From contig DAVR01000011.1 in NCBI GenBank assembly GCA_002507545.1, positions 22,723-86,722 on the forward strand: DNA of 64,000 nt, written 5' to 3'. The notes under the pieces were generated by a model. It was not told the DNA's origin and did no database searches. It saw only the letters and a program-made list of their open reading frames with translations. The position numbers were made by a program, and so were the translations under genes. This DNA is from Archaeoglobus sp. UBA230 (GTDB lineage Archaea; Halobacteriota; Archaeoglobi; Archaeoglobales; Archaeoglobaceae). This document shows positions 52,824-60,259 of this stretch, piece by piece (position 1 is the stretch's first letter; each line of letters begins with the position of its first letter).

Positions 52824-54508
52824 TAGGCAACACCTCCTATAACAGGTATGCCTTTACTGAAGTCCGTGCTCCAGCCTATTTCTGGGACATAAGCCCCAAT
52901 GATCTCCGGAGGCTGAGAAATGACCTGTACCGTAACTTCATCGGCACCAGTATTGCCAGAAGTGTCGTATGCAACAACTCTTATCTTCCAGGTTCCCTCA
53001 CTCAGGCTCAGGGTTTTCTCAAGATCGTAAGTCTTCTGAGAGTTCAGAACTATCTCATCAGTGCTGTATTTCGTTCCAGAAATCCATTCCACCTTGACAG
53101 ACTTTAAGCCGATATCGTCCTCAACAACTGCCCTAACAACCACATCGTTTCCGTAGTACGTTTTGCCATCTGGCGGCTCAAGGATTCTTACAGTCGGTGG
53201 ATTATCTGTGAAGTTTACAGCAATCTCATCACTGCCTGATTGATTTAGAATGTCGTAAGCTACGGCTCTTATCCTGTGCAAACCAGCCGAAAACGTGTAA
53301 TATACGACATAGGGCTCTGAATAATCGATAGCTATCTGCTTGTCATCAACGTAGAATACAACTTTTGCAACACCTCTATCATCCTGAACATTTGCAGTAA
53401 TTGCCCTTTTTCCAGCAAGGTTTGAATCGATGGAAACTTTGACGCTCGGTGGTTGATCATCCTTTACGAATATTGTGACGCTATCGTTTGCTTTACCAAA
53501 AGGATCCCAAGCTTCGGCATAAATTGTGTGCTCGCTCGGCTCAAGATTAACCTCTGTGCTGACATAGAACGGATTGGCCGTTACATCTTGCTTTAGCACT
53601 TCCTTACCGTCAACCTCTATAACAACACCTTCAGCATTCTCGCCGGTAACAACGGCCTTTATCTGGATTATATCTCCTTCCCAGAACTCATCGCCTTCCT
53701 TTGGAGATAAGATCTTTACAGAAACGTTTGATAGCTGCGGATAGTACTTGTAAAGCTCTACAATCTTAGATGAAGTCTTGCCGGTTACATCTTTCACGTA
53801 AACGATTACATAGGCTTTATCTGCCAGAACTGATGCTGGAATCTCTACTACATCATGAAGTTTGGAATATTTCCTCATTAAATCTCCTTTTTCACCACTC
53901 TCCCTGAACTGCTTGAGCTCCTTAAGCAGACCATCGATGTCTTTAGGGTCAATCAGCCCCTTTATTCTCCATGGAGTTAGCCTGTTGTGCATATCTCCGA
54001 GCTGCACTTTGTATGTTGAAACAACAGAATCGTCCTGCGATCCTATCTCAATCCTTAGCTTTCCTTGATACGCCGAAACGTTAAGATCTATGGACGGAAA
54101 TCTTTCATCGCTGTACAGAATTACGGGCTTCGCGTAAACCGTGTAAAAGACTTCTTTACCATCGACGAGCAGGGTTATCGGTATTATGCCGTCTCCATTC
54201 CTGTCTTCAATTCTAAGCGTTATCGCCTCAGACGGTTCCCAGATACCATTTCCATTAACATCCCTTATTTCTGCAGGCTGAGAATCGACTATCAGCTTTA
54301 TCCTGCTGAGTTCTATTGGCGTAATCGTTGGATTTACAATTTTGATGCCATCGCTGCTAACAGAGACTGCTGCTGAGTATTCGCTGATACTCTCAGCTAT
54401 TTCTTCACTAATGCTCTGAGTGAGCTGGATCATTGAAGCTGACATCGCTACGGCTATGGCTGCAATCAGCAGCACTGATACAATCTCGGCAAATCCCTTC
54501 TCATCCAT
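52823..54508 (-). CDS. Pilin-signal protein with Ig-like domains
   Basis: The frame opens at GTG 54520; ATG 54508 behind GAGGTGGTGA is preferred (561 residues). It begins MDEKGFAEIVSVLLIAAIAVAMS, a class III prepilin-like leader with a hydrophobic helix, like the 46346 protein but with a very large outside part. Domains include a strand-rich region with an EF-hand-like DRNGDGIIPI segment near 110 and about three Ig-like units (about 265-545). It is translationally coupled to the giant Cys/Trp protein. The two may be co-assembled on a surface filament, the leader placing this one at the membrane. Confidence 0.8.
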   Translation of the reverse strand: MDEKGFAEIVSVLLIAAIAVAMSASMIQLTQSISEEIAESISEYSAAVSVSSDGIKIVNPTITPIELSRIKLIVDSQPAEIRDVNGNGIWEPSEAITLRIEDRNGDGIIPITLLVDGKEVFYTVYAKPVILYSDERFPSIDLNVSAYQGKLRIEIGSQDDSVVSTYKVQLGDMHNRLTPWRIKGLIDPKDIDGLLKELKQFRESGEKGDLMRKYSKLHDVVEIPASVLADKAYVIVYVKDVTGKTSSKIVELYKYYPQLSNVSVKILSPKEGDEFWEGDIIQIKAVVTGENAEGVVIEVDGKEVLKQDVTANPFYVSTEVNLEPSEHTIYAEAWDPFGKANDSVTIFVKDDQPPSVKVSIDSNLAGKRAITANVQDDRGVAKVVFYVDDKQIAIDYSEPYVVYYTFSAGLHRIRAVAYDILNQSGSDEIAVNFTDNPPTVRILEPPDGKTYYGNDVVVRAVVEDDIGLKSVKVEWISGTKYSTDEIVLNSQKTYDLEKTLSLSEGTWKIRVVAYDTSGNTGADEVTVQVISQPPEIIGAYVPEIGWSTDFSKGIPVIGGVA

Positions 54509-54520
54509 CAACTTCACCAC

Positions 54521-54624
54521 CTCTATTGCATTTCCTCTTACTTAGAAGTATTTAAGGTTTTACTTATATACTTATTGAAAGTAAGACATATATACCTTGA
54601 AGTAAAAGTGTCTACGGTGATGTT
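54521..54624. promoter_or_regulatory. Divergent promoter with multiple AAGTA motifs
   Basis: The region 54538-54610 contains AGAAGTATTTAAGG, TTACTTATATACTTATTGAA, GAAAGTAAG and GAAGTAAAAG, that is at least five AAGTA/TACTT half-sites, several on opposite strands. Likely TATA boxes are CCTTAAATA for the minus gene and CATATATA for virB2. The same motif set is found at 46275-46345. I infer a common regulator; none is proven. Confidence 0.5.
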
Positions 54625-54954
54625 ATGAAGTTAGGAATTAAAGCTAGGGTTCTCGTAGTGCTTGGATTTGCTCTGATTCTTGCCATACAGCCCGTTTTAG
54701 CCCAAAATGTGGAAGAGGCTGTTCAGCCAATAACTGATAAGATAAAGACGATCTATACGGCAGTGAAAATTGTCGTTTTAGCTGCAGCACCACTGCTTTT
54801 TGCAGCTGCTGGCATAATGTGGAAGTTCAGCGGTGGAAATCCTGAGAAGATCGTTAAAGCCAGGCAGATGTTCGTAGCTGGCGTAATAGGGCTCGGAATC
54901 GTTCTTCTTTCAGAAGTCATTGCCAGAGTTCTCACAATCCTGCTTTCACCGTGA
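54625..54954 (+). CDS. VirB2/TrbC-like conjugative pilin
   Basis: This 109-residue protein has a signal peptide (cleavage after PVLA26). A first membrane helix (45-65), a short polar loop (KFSGGNPEKIVKARQ, 67-81) and a second membrane helix (82-105) follow. This is the exact layout of VirB2/TrbC major pilins and of archaeal Ted/Ced pilin-like subunits. It is the first gene of a three-gene unit. It would form the transfer pilus. Confidence 0.85.
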   Translation: MKLGIKARVLVVLGFALILAIQPVLAQNVEEAVQPITDKIKTIYTAVKIVVLAAAPLLFAAAGIMWKFSGGNPEKIVKARQMFVAGVIGLGIVLLSEVIARVLTILLSP

Positions 54955-54963
54955 GGTGAAAGC

Positions 54964-55401
54964 GTGAAAGCTGAAGAACTTGCAGAAGTGGCGAGGAAGA
55001 AGCTTAAGGGGGTTGCTAAGGAGATTGCAAAGGTCGCTGTTAGCAAATACTGTATAGAGTTCTTTGATCCTGCTATAAAGGTTGATGCTGCTAGTGAGCG
55101 GAATAAAGGATATTTTATTTCGCCAGCACTCGCCAAAGATGAAAACGGAAACCTCGATCTATTTGTTATCTATTTTGATGAGTCAGGTAAGGAAGTAAAG
55201 AGGAAGAAGATCTATGAAATGGCTGTAGACGATTTAGTAGCTATTTCTGATATTCTTGAAGACTTCTTTAAGGCTGTTGAAGAGTACAAGAAGTCCGTTG
55301 CCGATAAACAGAGACAGTTCCTCGAAAAAGCTGCTGAGAGTTACAAGACCCTGAAGAGGGTTTTGAAAGTTTTAGAAGGCGATAAAAATGAAGCTGAATA
55401 G
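54964..55401 (+). CDS. Uncharacterised protein after virB2, 145 aa
   Basis: GTG 54964 follows GAGGTGAA. The product is soluble, helical and highly charged, with a C-terminal coiled coil (about 100-145). No family is recognised. It overlaps the next gene by 14 bases, so it is part of the virB2 operon and may be an assembly or regulatory factor for the pilus. Confidence 0.65.
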   Translation: MKAEELAEVARKKLKGVAKEIAKVAVSKYCIEFFDPAIKVDAASERNKGYFISPALAKDENGNLDLFVIYFDESGKEVKRKKIYEMAVDDLVAISDILEDFFKAVEEYKKSVADKQRQFLEKAAESYKTLKRVLKVLEGDKNEAE

Positions 55402-56674
55402 GGAGTCAGAGGATGCTGAGAGATACAATAAGATAGAGGAAATTGTAGATGAAGACATTAAGAGAGCAATAGAAGAGGAATTCAGAAGAAGTCTTGTCAG
55501 AATTCCACTACTCATTCTCAGACGATATCTACTCAACCTGTCAGAAGTGGAAAAAATAAAGGTTAGAAGAACTGGAGAGCCGAGTAAGGCCATGATTCTA
55601 TTTCTCAAAAATCTAAAGCTTGGCGTTAATGACGTTAGAGCAATAATATCAGACGGAGAAGTGGCTGAAAGTCTAAGAAACCTGAAATCGAGCATTGATG
55701 ATGTCATGAAAATTAATGAGGGCAACAAGTTCAGGGAAGTTGTTAAGATTAAGGCTATGCTGCCAGATAATGATGGTGTAGAAAAACTAAGGACTGTTTG
55801 TAGGAGGTTTCTCAGAGAGATTGCTTACTTCGTTCTTCGGGATGTTTATTACATGGCGTTGAGCGATCCAAAAGGATTCGAGCAAGCATATAGCAGGGCA
55901 GCCATAGACATCATCTTGGACAGGATTGAGATGCTGCTTAAAGCACTTAGCCGAGTATCGATTCGCTCTGCAGATTCCGAGACGGAGAAATTGTACAAGC
56001 AACTTTTAAAGATTGCATTAGGCGAGAAAGATAGAATCTTGCCTCCTCCAGACATCTATTATTCAACGACAAATAAGATGTATGATAGGCTTGTTGGAAT
56101 TGTGAGAAGGCTTCTCTTAGAAGCTAATATTCCCAAGTACGAGCTACCAAAGTATATACGAACAGATGATCTATCCAAGACGATAACAATTGGAATACCC
56201 ATTGGAGATGGCTACGATGTTGTAACCATCAAGTTCACCGAAAGAAGGTGGTACGTTCCACCTTCTAAAGCCGAGCAGCATGTGAGATCGGCTTTAAAGG
56301 CCCAGAGAGAAGCTTTAAACTCAAGAGATTTCGCTGTGTGGCCGGATAGTGTTAGAGAGACTTGTATAATTCTCGTTGGGAGTAGATATACGAGGAGTGT
56401 TGCAAGGAAAATGAAGAAAAAGTTTGAGAATCCTCCGAGAAGGAGAGTTTACGTGTTCACTGATTATAAATGGCTATATCGCCTAGTTAAAGTCCTTTAT
56501 AGGTTCTTTTTAAGCAGACTTGAAGGATTGAATAAGAGACTGGAGGAAGTAAAGATAAAGGCTTATGGTGTTGTTAAAGACATGTACGAACTTTTCATGG
56601 CTTACGTTGATACCCTTAGCAGGTGGTTAAGAAGGGTGAAGTTTGTCGGAAGCGTTCTCGTGTATCCAGACTAA
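55388..56674 (+). CDS. Uncharacterised helical protein, 428 aa
   Basis: This 428-residue protein starts at ATG 55388 inside the preceding gene. It is basic and mostly helical with no clear membrane helices or motifs. A segment with KTITIGIPIGDGYDVVTIKFTERRWYVPP near residue 265 (split here) looks like a small beta domain. No family is recognised. Being last in the virB2 operon suggests a cytoplasmic accessory of the transfer machine. Confidence 0.7.
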   Translation: MKLNRESEDAERYNKIEEIVDEDIKRAIEEEFRRSLVRIPLLILRRYLLNLSEVEKIKVRRTGEPSKAMILFLKNLKLGVNDVRAIISDGEVAESLRNLKSSIDDVMKINEGNKFREVVKIKAMLPDNDGVEKLRTVCRRFLREIAYFVLRDVYYMALSDPKGFEQAYSRAAIDIILDRIEMLLKALSRVSIRSADSETEKLYKQLLKIALGEKDRILPPPDIYYSTTNKMYDRLVGIVRRLLLEANIPKYELPKYIRTDDLSKTITIGIPIGDGYDVVTIKFTERRWYVPPSKAEQHVRSALKAQREALNSRDFAVWPDSVRETCIILVGSRYTRSVARKMKKKFENPPRRRVYVFTDYKWLYRLVKVLYRFFLSRLEGLNKRLEEVKIKAYGVVKDMYELFMAYVDTLSRWLRRVKFVGSVLVYPD

Positions 56675-57426
56675 TTCTGTCGTTGTAAATATAAGAATAA
56701 ATAATAAAATTTATCTTATGGATTTTTATTGGATATGTGTAAATGAAAAGTTTTTGTATAGATATATTTGCTTAATTTGTCAGCTCTATCATGCCCGATA
56801 CAGTAAGTAGAAGTGAAGTTTGTTGTATGGTATGTAAGATTGGAAACATCCAGAATTCGTTTTTTGTTCTTTGTATTACTGTAGAGCAATTTTGGACGAT
56901 TTAGAGATACAGAAATAGCAACTTATGCCGAAAATTGTTTATTCAGTCTGATACTTGTCGGTCAGCACATGGTTAAGAATGCTGACCACTTCCGTAACAC
57001 GCCGTATTCGGAGAGTAGAGCTCAATTTAAGCTAAACTCATTAGAATAAACTATCTAAGAATTGGAATGAGTTGGATGAATCGTGAGATTCTACTATTCC
57101 AAGATTGGTTTCCAGTTCTTTTTTATTCATTTATTTCTATAAATTTAGACTTTTACACTTATAGAAATTATTATTTAGAAGAACATTTTTTAATTCTAGT
57201 ATTTTTACTTCTATGGGGATTTTTATTCTGCGAATGTGATAAAAGCGCGCCAGTGGATCTCGTAAAATGTGTTGACCTCAAGCTTATATAATGCTTAAAA
57301 CGGTAGCTGGGATTGTATTAAGGTCATCATAAGAAAATTCTTGATAAAACGTGGTAGAAAGCTACGTTAAAAGTAGTTACATCACCAGTCTTTTGTAACC
57401 ACAAAAATCTTAAGCAAAAAAGCTGA
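56675..57426. other. AT-rich spacer without a supported gene; contains a perfect inverted repeat
   Basis: About 750 bases carry no convincing gene. A 74-codon frame at 57067-57291 has an AT-driven, Phe/Leu-rich composition and no support. A perfect 8-bp inverted repeat GGTCAGCA (56960-56967) / TGCTGACC (56980-56987) surrounds a 12-base loop. In a conjugative-type element, such non-coding DNA is a place to look for an origin of transfer or replication. Confidence 0.4.
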
Positions 57427-57684
57427 AGAAATTGGCCAGAAATAGCAGAAAGAGAGTTTCCTGATATTATTGAATTTACCGAGATTACGTATAAGCTAAG
57501 AATTTTTATTGTTGACAGTAGCTTCGTCGATGTATGGCTTTCTGAAAGACTTAATCGTTATGCATATCATTGGGAGAGAAGACATATTGATGGCAAAATT
57601 TTCTGCTTCGATGTAGCTTACTTGTATGAAAATCTACAAATTTTCAAGAAAAATTTTAACGAAGATGGATGCAAAATTATTTAA
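57427..57684 (+). pseudogene. TumE-like (DUF6516) toxin remnant
   Basis: From 57427 a frame with no start codon reads EREFPDIIEFTEITYKLRI, then IVDSSFVDVWLSERLNRYAYHW and HIDGKIFCFD before TAA. The strand pattern with YAYHW then DGKIFxxD matches DUF6516/TumE toxins. The conserved C-terminal histidine region is missing, the start is lost and no TumA-type antitoxin is seen. It is probably a decayed toxin gene; the match is by eye. Confidence 0.45.
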
Positions 57685-57694
57685 TTAAATTAAT

Positions 57695-58225
57695 CTAATA
57701 AATAAAATATTCAGCGACTTTTTTCATAGCCTTTCTAATTAGAACCGATGCTGTTGCTTCAGAGACTCCCAAAATCTTTGCAAGTTCTTTTAGTTTCACT
57801 TTTTTCGGATTCTCAAAATATCCGTATTCCAAGGCAAGTCTTAGCGCTTCAAGTTCTTTATGAGTTAGTACATTCTCCTCAAAAAACATAGTCTTAGAGA
57901 TAATTTCATAATTCAGCTTTAAGTTATCAAGATTAGATAGCAACCTTCTAAACCCATCCCATGTACAAGTTAGAATCCAAAGAGCCTCACTTTTCTTAAT
58001 TTGAGCATATAGAATAATAACTCCAGAGCTAAGTAAGGCTTTAGCGAGTTTACACCCGTGATTTTCGATGATCGTAGGTGTATAATTCCTATTTGATTTG
58101 ACCATTACAAAAGCTCTTATTTTACCTTCGTGGTCTGCCTGAATTCTTTGCAATGTCATGAAGTTCCTATGATGAGCTTTGGAGCAATCTTTTGGCACTT
58201 TTGTCCTTATAACGACTTTCAGCAT
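57695..58225 (-). CDS. Bat-type HTH_10 transcription regulator
   Basis: This 176-residue protein ends with an HTH_10 domain (about 118-174): LTHKELEALRLALEYGYFENP followed by KLKELAKILGVSEATASVLIRKA, the form of archaeal Bat-like regulators. The N-terminal part (1-110) is a mixed alpha/beta sensor-like domain with no cofactor motif I can name. It is divergent from the four-gene CopD/permease/cupin operon across a 135-base spacer. It is likely to control that operon. Confidence 0.85.
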   Translation of the reverse strand: MLKVVIRTKVPKDCSKAHHRNFMTLQRIQADHEGKIRAFVMVKSNRNYTPTIIENHGCKLAKALLSSGVIILYAQIKKSEALWILTCTWDGFRRLLSNLDNLKLNYEIISKTMFFEENVLTHKELEALRLALEYGYFENPKKVKLKELAKILGVSEATASVLIRKAMKKVAEYFIY

Positions 58226-58360
58226 GACTGTATTTTTGCTAACGTAAACTTAAACATTTCTAAATTTAAAAAATTCTAATCAATTATAATATTTTTTTAT
58301 GTTTTTTAACATCTTAGATTAATCTATTTCTTTCGTGCGACTAATCTTGTTCAGAGGTGG

Positions 58361-58855
58361 TTGGATTTGGCCAACGTTATCGTCTATGGCCTGGTGAAGG
58401 CTCTTCATGATCTAGCTACTGTCTTATGGATAGGCGGACTAATACAACTCTCCTTCGTCATACTACCAACCTTCAGAAGTAGGCTAAAAGAGAACGAAGA
58501 TTTAAGACCTCTACTCATGGATGTGCAGAGGAGAATTTCATTACTCGTTGGAATCAGCATTCCAATTCTCGTTATTACAGGTATCCTCGAATCTTTCCAC
58601 TCCAAGGAGTTTTTAGGTTTCTTCAGTTTTGGCAACACATATTCAGCTTTGTTATCTGTAAAGCACATTTTGGTGATTGCAATGATTTGTATAGCTGTCT
58701 CGAGAAAAGTGCTGATGAAACGTTGCAATCAGCATTCCAATGCTAAAACGCTTAGGAGTAAAGAGAGAACCTCTGCTATTATGGTTTTCATAAACGCTCT
58801 GCTAGGTATAGCTGTTATAATTCTAAGCGGGTTCTGCGCTGCAGTGGGATCATGA
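58361..58855 (+). CDS. CopD-like four-helix membrane protein
   Basis: TTG 58361 follows CAGAGGTGG. The 164-residue product has four membrane helices. The first contains HDLATVLWIGGLIQLSFVILP (split at residue 20), the His/Trp-Gly-Gly pattern of CopD/DUF4149-type proteins, which in other systems handle copper or haem-like ligands. Its stop overlaps the next ATG. It starts a translationally coupled operon of four genes. Confidence 0.72.
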   Translation: MDLANVIVYGLVKALHDLATVLWIGGLIQLSFVILPTFRSRLKENEDLRPLLMDVQRRISLLVGISIPILVITGILESFHSKEFLGFFSFGNTYSALLSVKHILVIAMICIAVSRKVLMKRCNQHSNAKTLRSKERTSAIMVFINALLGIAVIILSGFCAAVGS

Positions 58856-59334
58856 ACTCCACATTTGTTTTTGTAAACTTATTTGCATTTATTTGCTTAC
58901 TCCTCGCTTTCAGAAGGGACAGAGAGAAAACTAGACGTGCTTTAGTTATGGCTTTGAGATCGTTTCTTCGCATTTTACCAATGGTGATAGCGACCATAAT
59001 CCTGATAGGCTTGATATTGGGTTTTGTATCTAAAGAGCGAATTTCAGAAGTCATTGGCGAACAAGCTGGAATTAAGGGTGTCCTTATTGTCGCTTCACTT
59101 GGAGCTATATTGCATATCCCATCAATAATTTCTTTTCCGCTGGCAGCATCTTTGCTAAGAGGTGGAGCATCCGTTACATCTGTTGCAGTATTCATAACAA
59201 CGTTGACTATGATCGGCATAGTTACTTTGCCAGTTGAGATCAAGGAACTTGGACGGAAGTTTGCTATACTCAGGAACTCCTTAAGCTTCATCATAGCGAT
59301 TCTGATTGGACTTATTATGGGGAGAATACTATGA
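58852..59334 (+). CDS. Half-size permease, first of a pair
   Basis: This 160-residue protein has four to five membrane helices. The stretch GIKGVLIVASLGAILHIPSI, with HIPSIISFPLAASLL, resembles one half of YraQ/DUF318/ArsP-type permeases. The second half is the next gene; the two overlap in ATGA. The pair probably forms one heterodimeric transporter; substrate unknown, though arsenical or metal species are typical of this family. Confidence 0.72.
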   Translation: MNSTFVFVNLFAFICLLLAFRRDREKTRRALVMALRSFLRILPMVIATIILIGLILGFVSKERISEVIGEQAGIKGVLIVASLGAILHIPSIISFPLAASLLRGGASVTSVAVFITTLTMIGIVTLPVEIKELGRKFAILRNSLSFIIAILIGLIMGRIL

Positions 59335-59852
59335 GAGAGAAGAAAAGACCAGATTTGGTATTTTTAGGCATCATTTCAGGTCTCGCAATTATTCTACTAC
59401 TAACATTTCCTGAAAAGCAGGAAAGGGTAATTGCAGCATCTTGGGAATTCTTCATCGAAATGGTGTTGATACTGCCAGCTGTTATGATACTTATGGGGCT
59501 ATTCAGTGTTTTTGTCCCAAAAGAGCTTGTTGTAAAATATTTGGGCAAAGAATCTGGTGTAAAGGGAGTTTTTATTGCTATAATTATGGGTTCTCTGCCT
59601 ACTGGGCCTCTATACATAGCATTCCCAATAGCATCAGCTTTACTTAAGAAAGGAGCGAGAGTTTTAAATGTAATAGCTTTCCTCTCAGCTTGGTCCTGTA
59701 TAAAACTTCCACAGGAAATGGTTGAACTCGAATTCTTAGGACTGAATTTTATGTTAGCAAGGCTAGCTTTAACCGTAATTTTCGTGATATTTATGGGGTT
59801 AGCATTGGAGAAAATGGTTGGGAGGTGGGAACTTGAATATTATAAAAGTTAG
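59331..59852 (+). CDS. Half-size permease, second of a pair
   Basis: This 173-residue protein has four to five membrane helices and the matching segment GVKGVFIAIIMGSLPTGPLY and IAFPIASALLKKGARV, homologous in layout to the preceding protein. Together they equal a full YraQ/DUF318-type permease of about 330 residues. An internal duplication split into two genes is likely. The coupling to CopD-like and cupin genes suggests metal or oxyanion handling. Confidence 0.72.
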   Translation: MREKKRPDLVFLGIISGLAIILLLTFPEKQERVIAASWEFFIEMVLILPAVMILMGLFSVFVPKELVVKYLGKESGVKGVFIAIIMGSLPTGPLYIAFPIASALLKKGARVLNVIAFLSAWSCIKLPQEMVELEFLGLNFMLARLALTVIFVIFMGLALEKMVGRWELEYYKS

Positions 59853-60222
59853 TGATCTTGCTATTGCTCCAAATCCACACGGCGTTGATGCAAGAATGCT
59901 CTATGACGTCGAGAAAATTCAAATCGTTTACATAACGCTGAAACCCGGTGAGGGGCTTAAAAGACACGTGACATTTACAGATGTGCTATTCTACGTTTTG
60001 GAAGGTTGTGGTGTAGTCGAAATAGGTGATGAGAGAAAAGAGGTTTGCAAAGATACACTAATCGAAAGTCCTGCAGGAATTCCACACTGCTGGTATAACG
60101 AAAGCGATAAAGATTTGAGATTTTTGGTTATAAAAGTTCCAAGACCAAAAAATCGGCAAAAATACTTTAAAAATTTTAATTTTATTTTAATTATTTTAAA
60201 ATATAAATCTAAAGATAAATAA
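59833..60222 (+). CDS. Small cupin-domain protein
   Basis: A frame starts at 59818, but TTG 59833 fits GGAGGTGGGA just upstream, giving 129 residues. His45 (LKRHVTF) and His85 (AGIPHCWYN) are in cupin positions, with LFYVLEGCGVVEIGDE forming the strand between. It is a single small cupin that could bind a metal. It overlaps the previous stop and ends the operon. The last about 20 residues are Lys/Asn/Ile-rich and may be tail sequence. Confidence 0.75.
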   Translation: MNIIKVSDLAIAPNPHGVDARMLYDVEKIQIVYITLKPGEGLKRHVTFTDVLFYVLEGCGVVEIGDERKEVCKDTLIESPAGIPHCWYNESDKDLRFLVIKVPRPKNRQKYFKNFNFILIILKYKSKDK

Positions 60223-60259
60223 AGATTGCATTAGTATCTTTCATACTTTTTGATCTCTA

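Noticed and set aside
52186..52842. Long plus-strand open frame (218 codons) rich in Phe, Ser and His opposite the Cys/Trp repeat
   Set aside because: It is the mirror of the tandem hexad repeat on the minus strand, has no ribosome-binding site of note, and its composition follows from the repeat codons.
57067..57291. 74-codon plus-strand frame in the AT-rich spacer
   Set aside because: It is Phe/Leu/Tyr-rich as expected from AT-rich DNA, has no clear ribosome-binding site and no family; left as non-coding.
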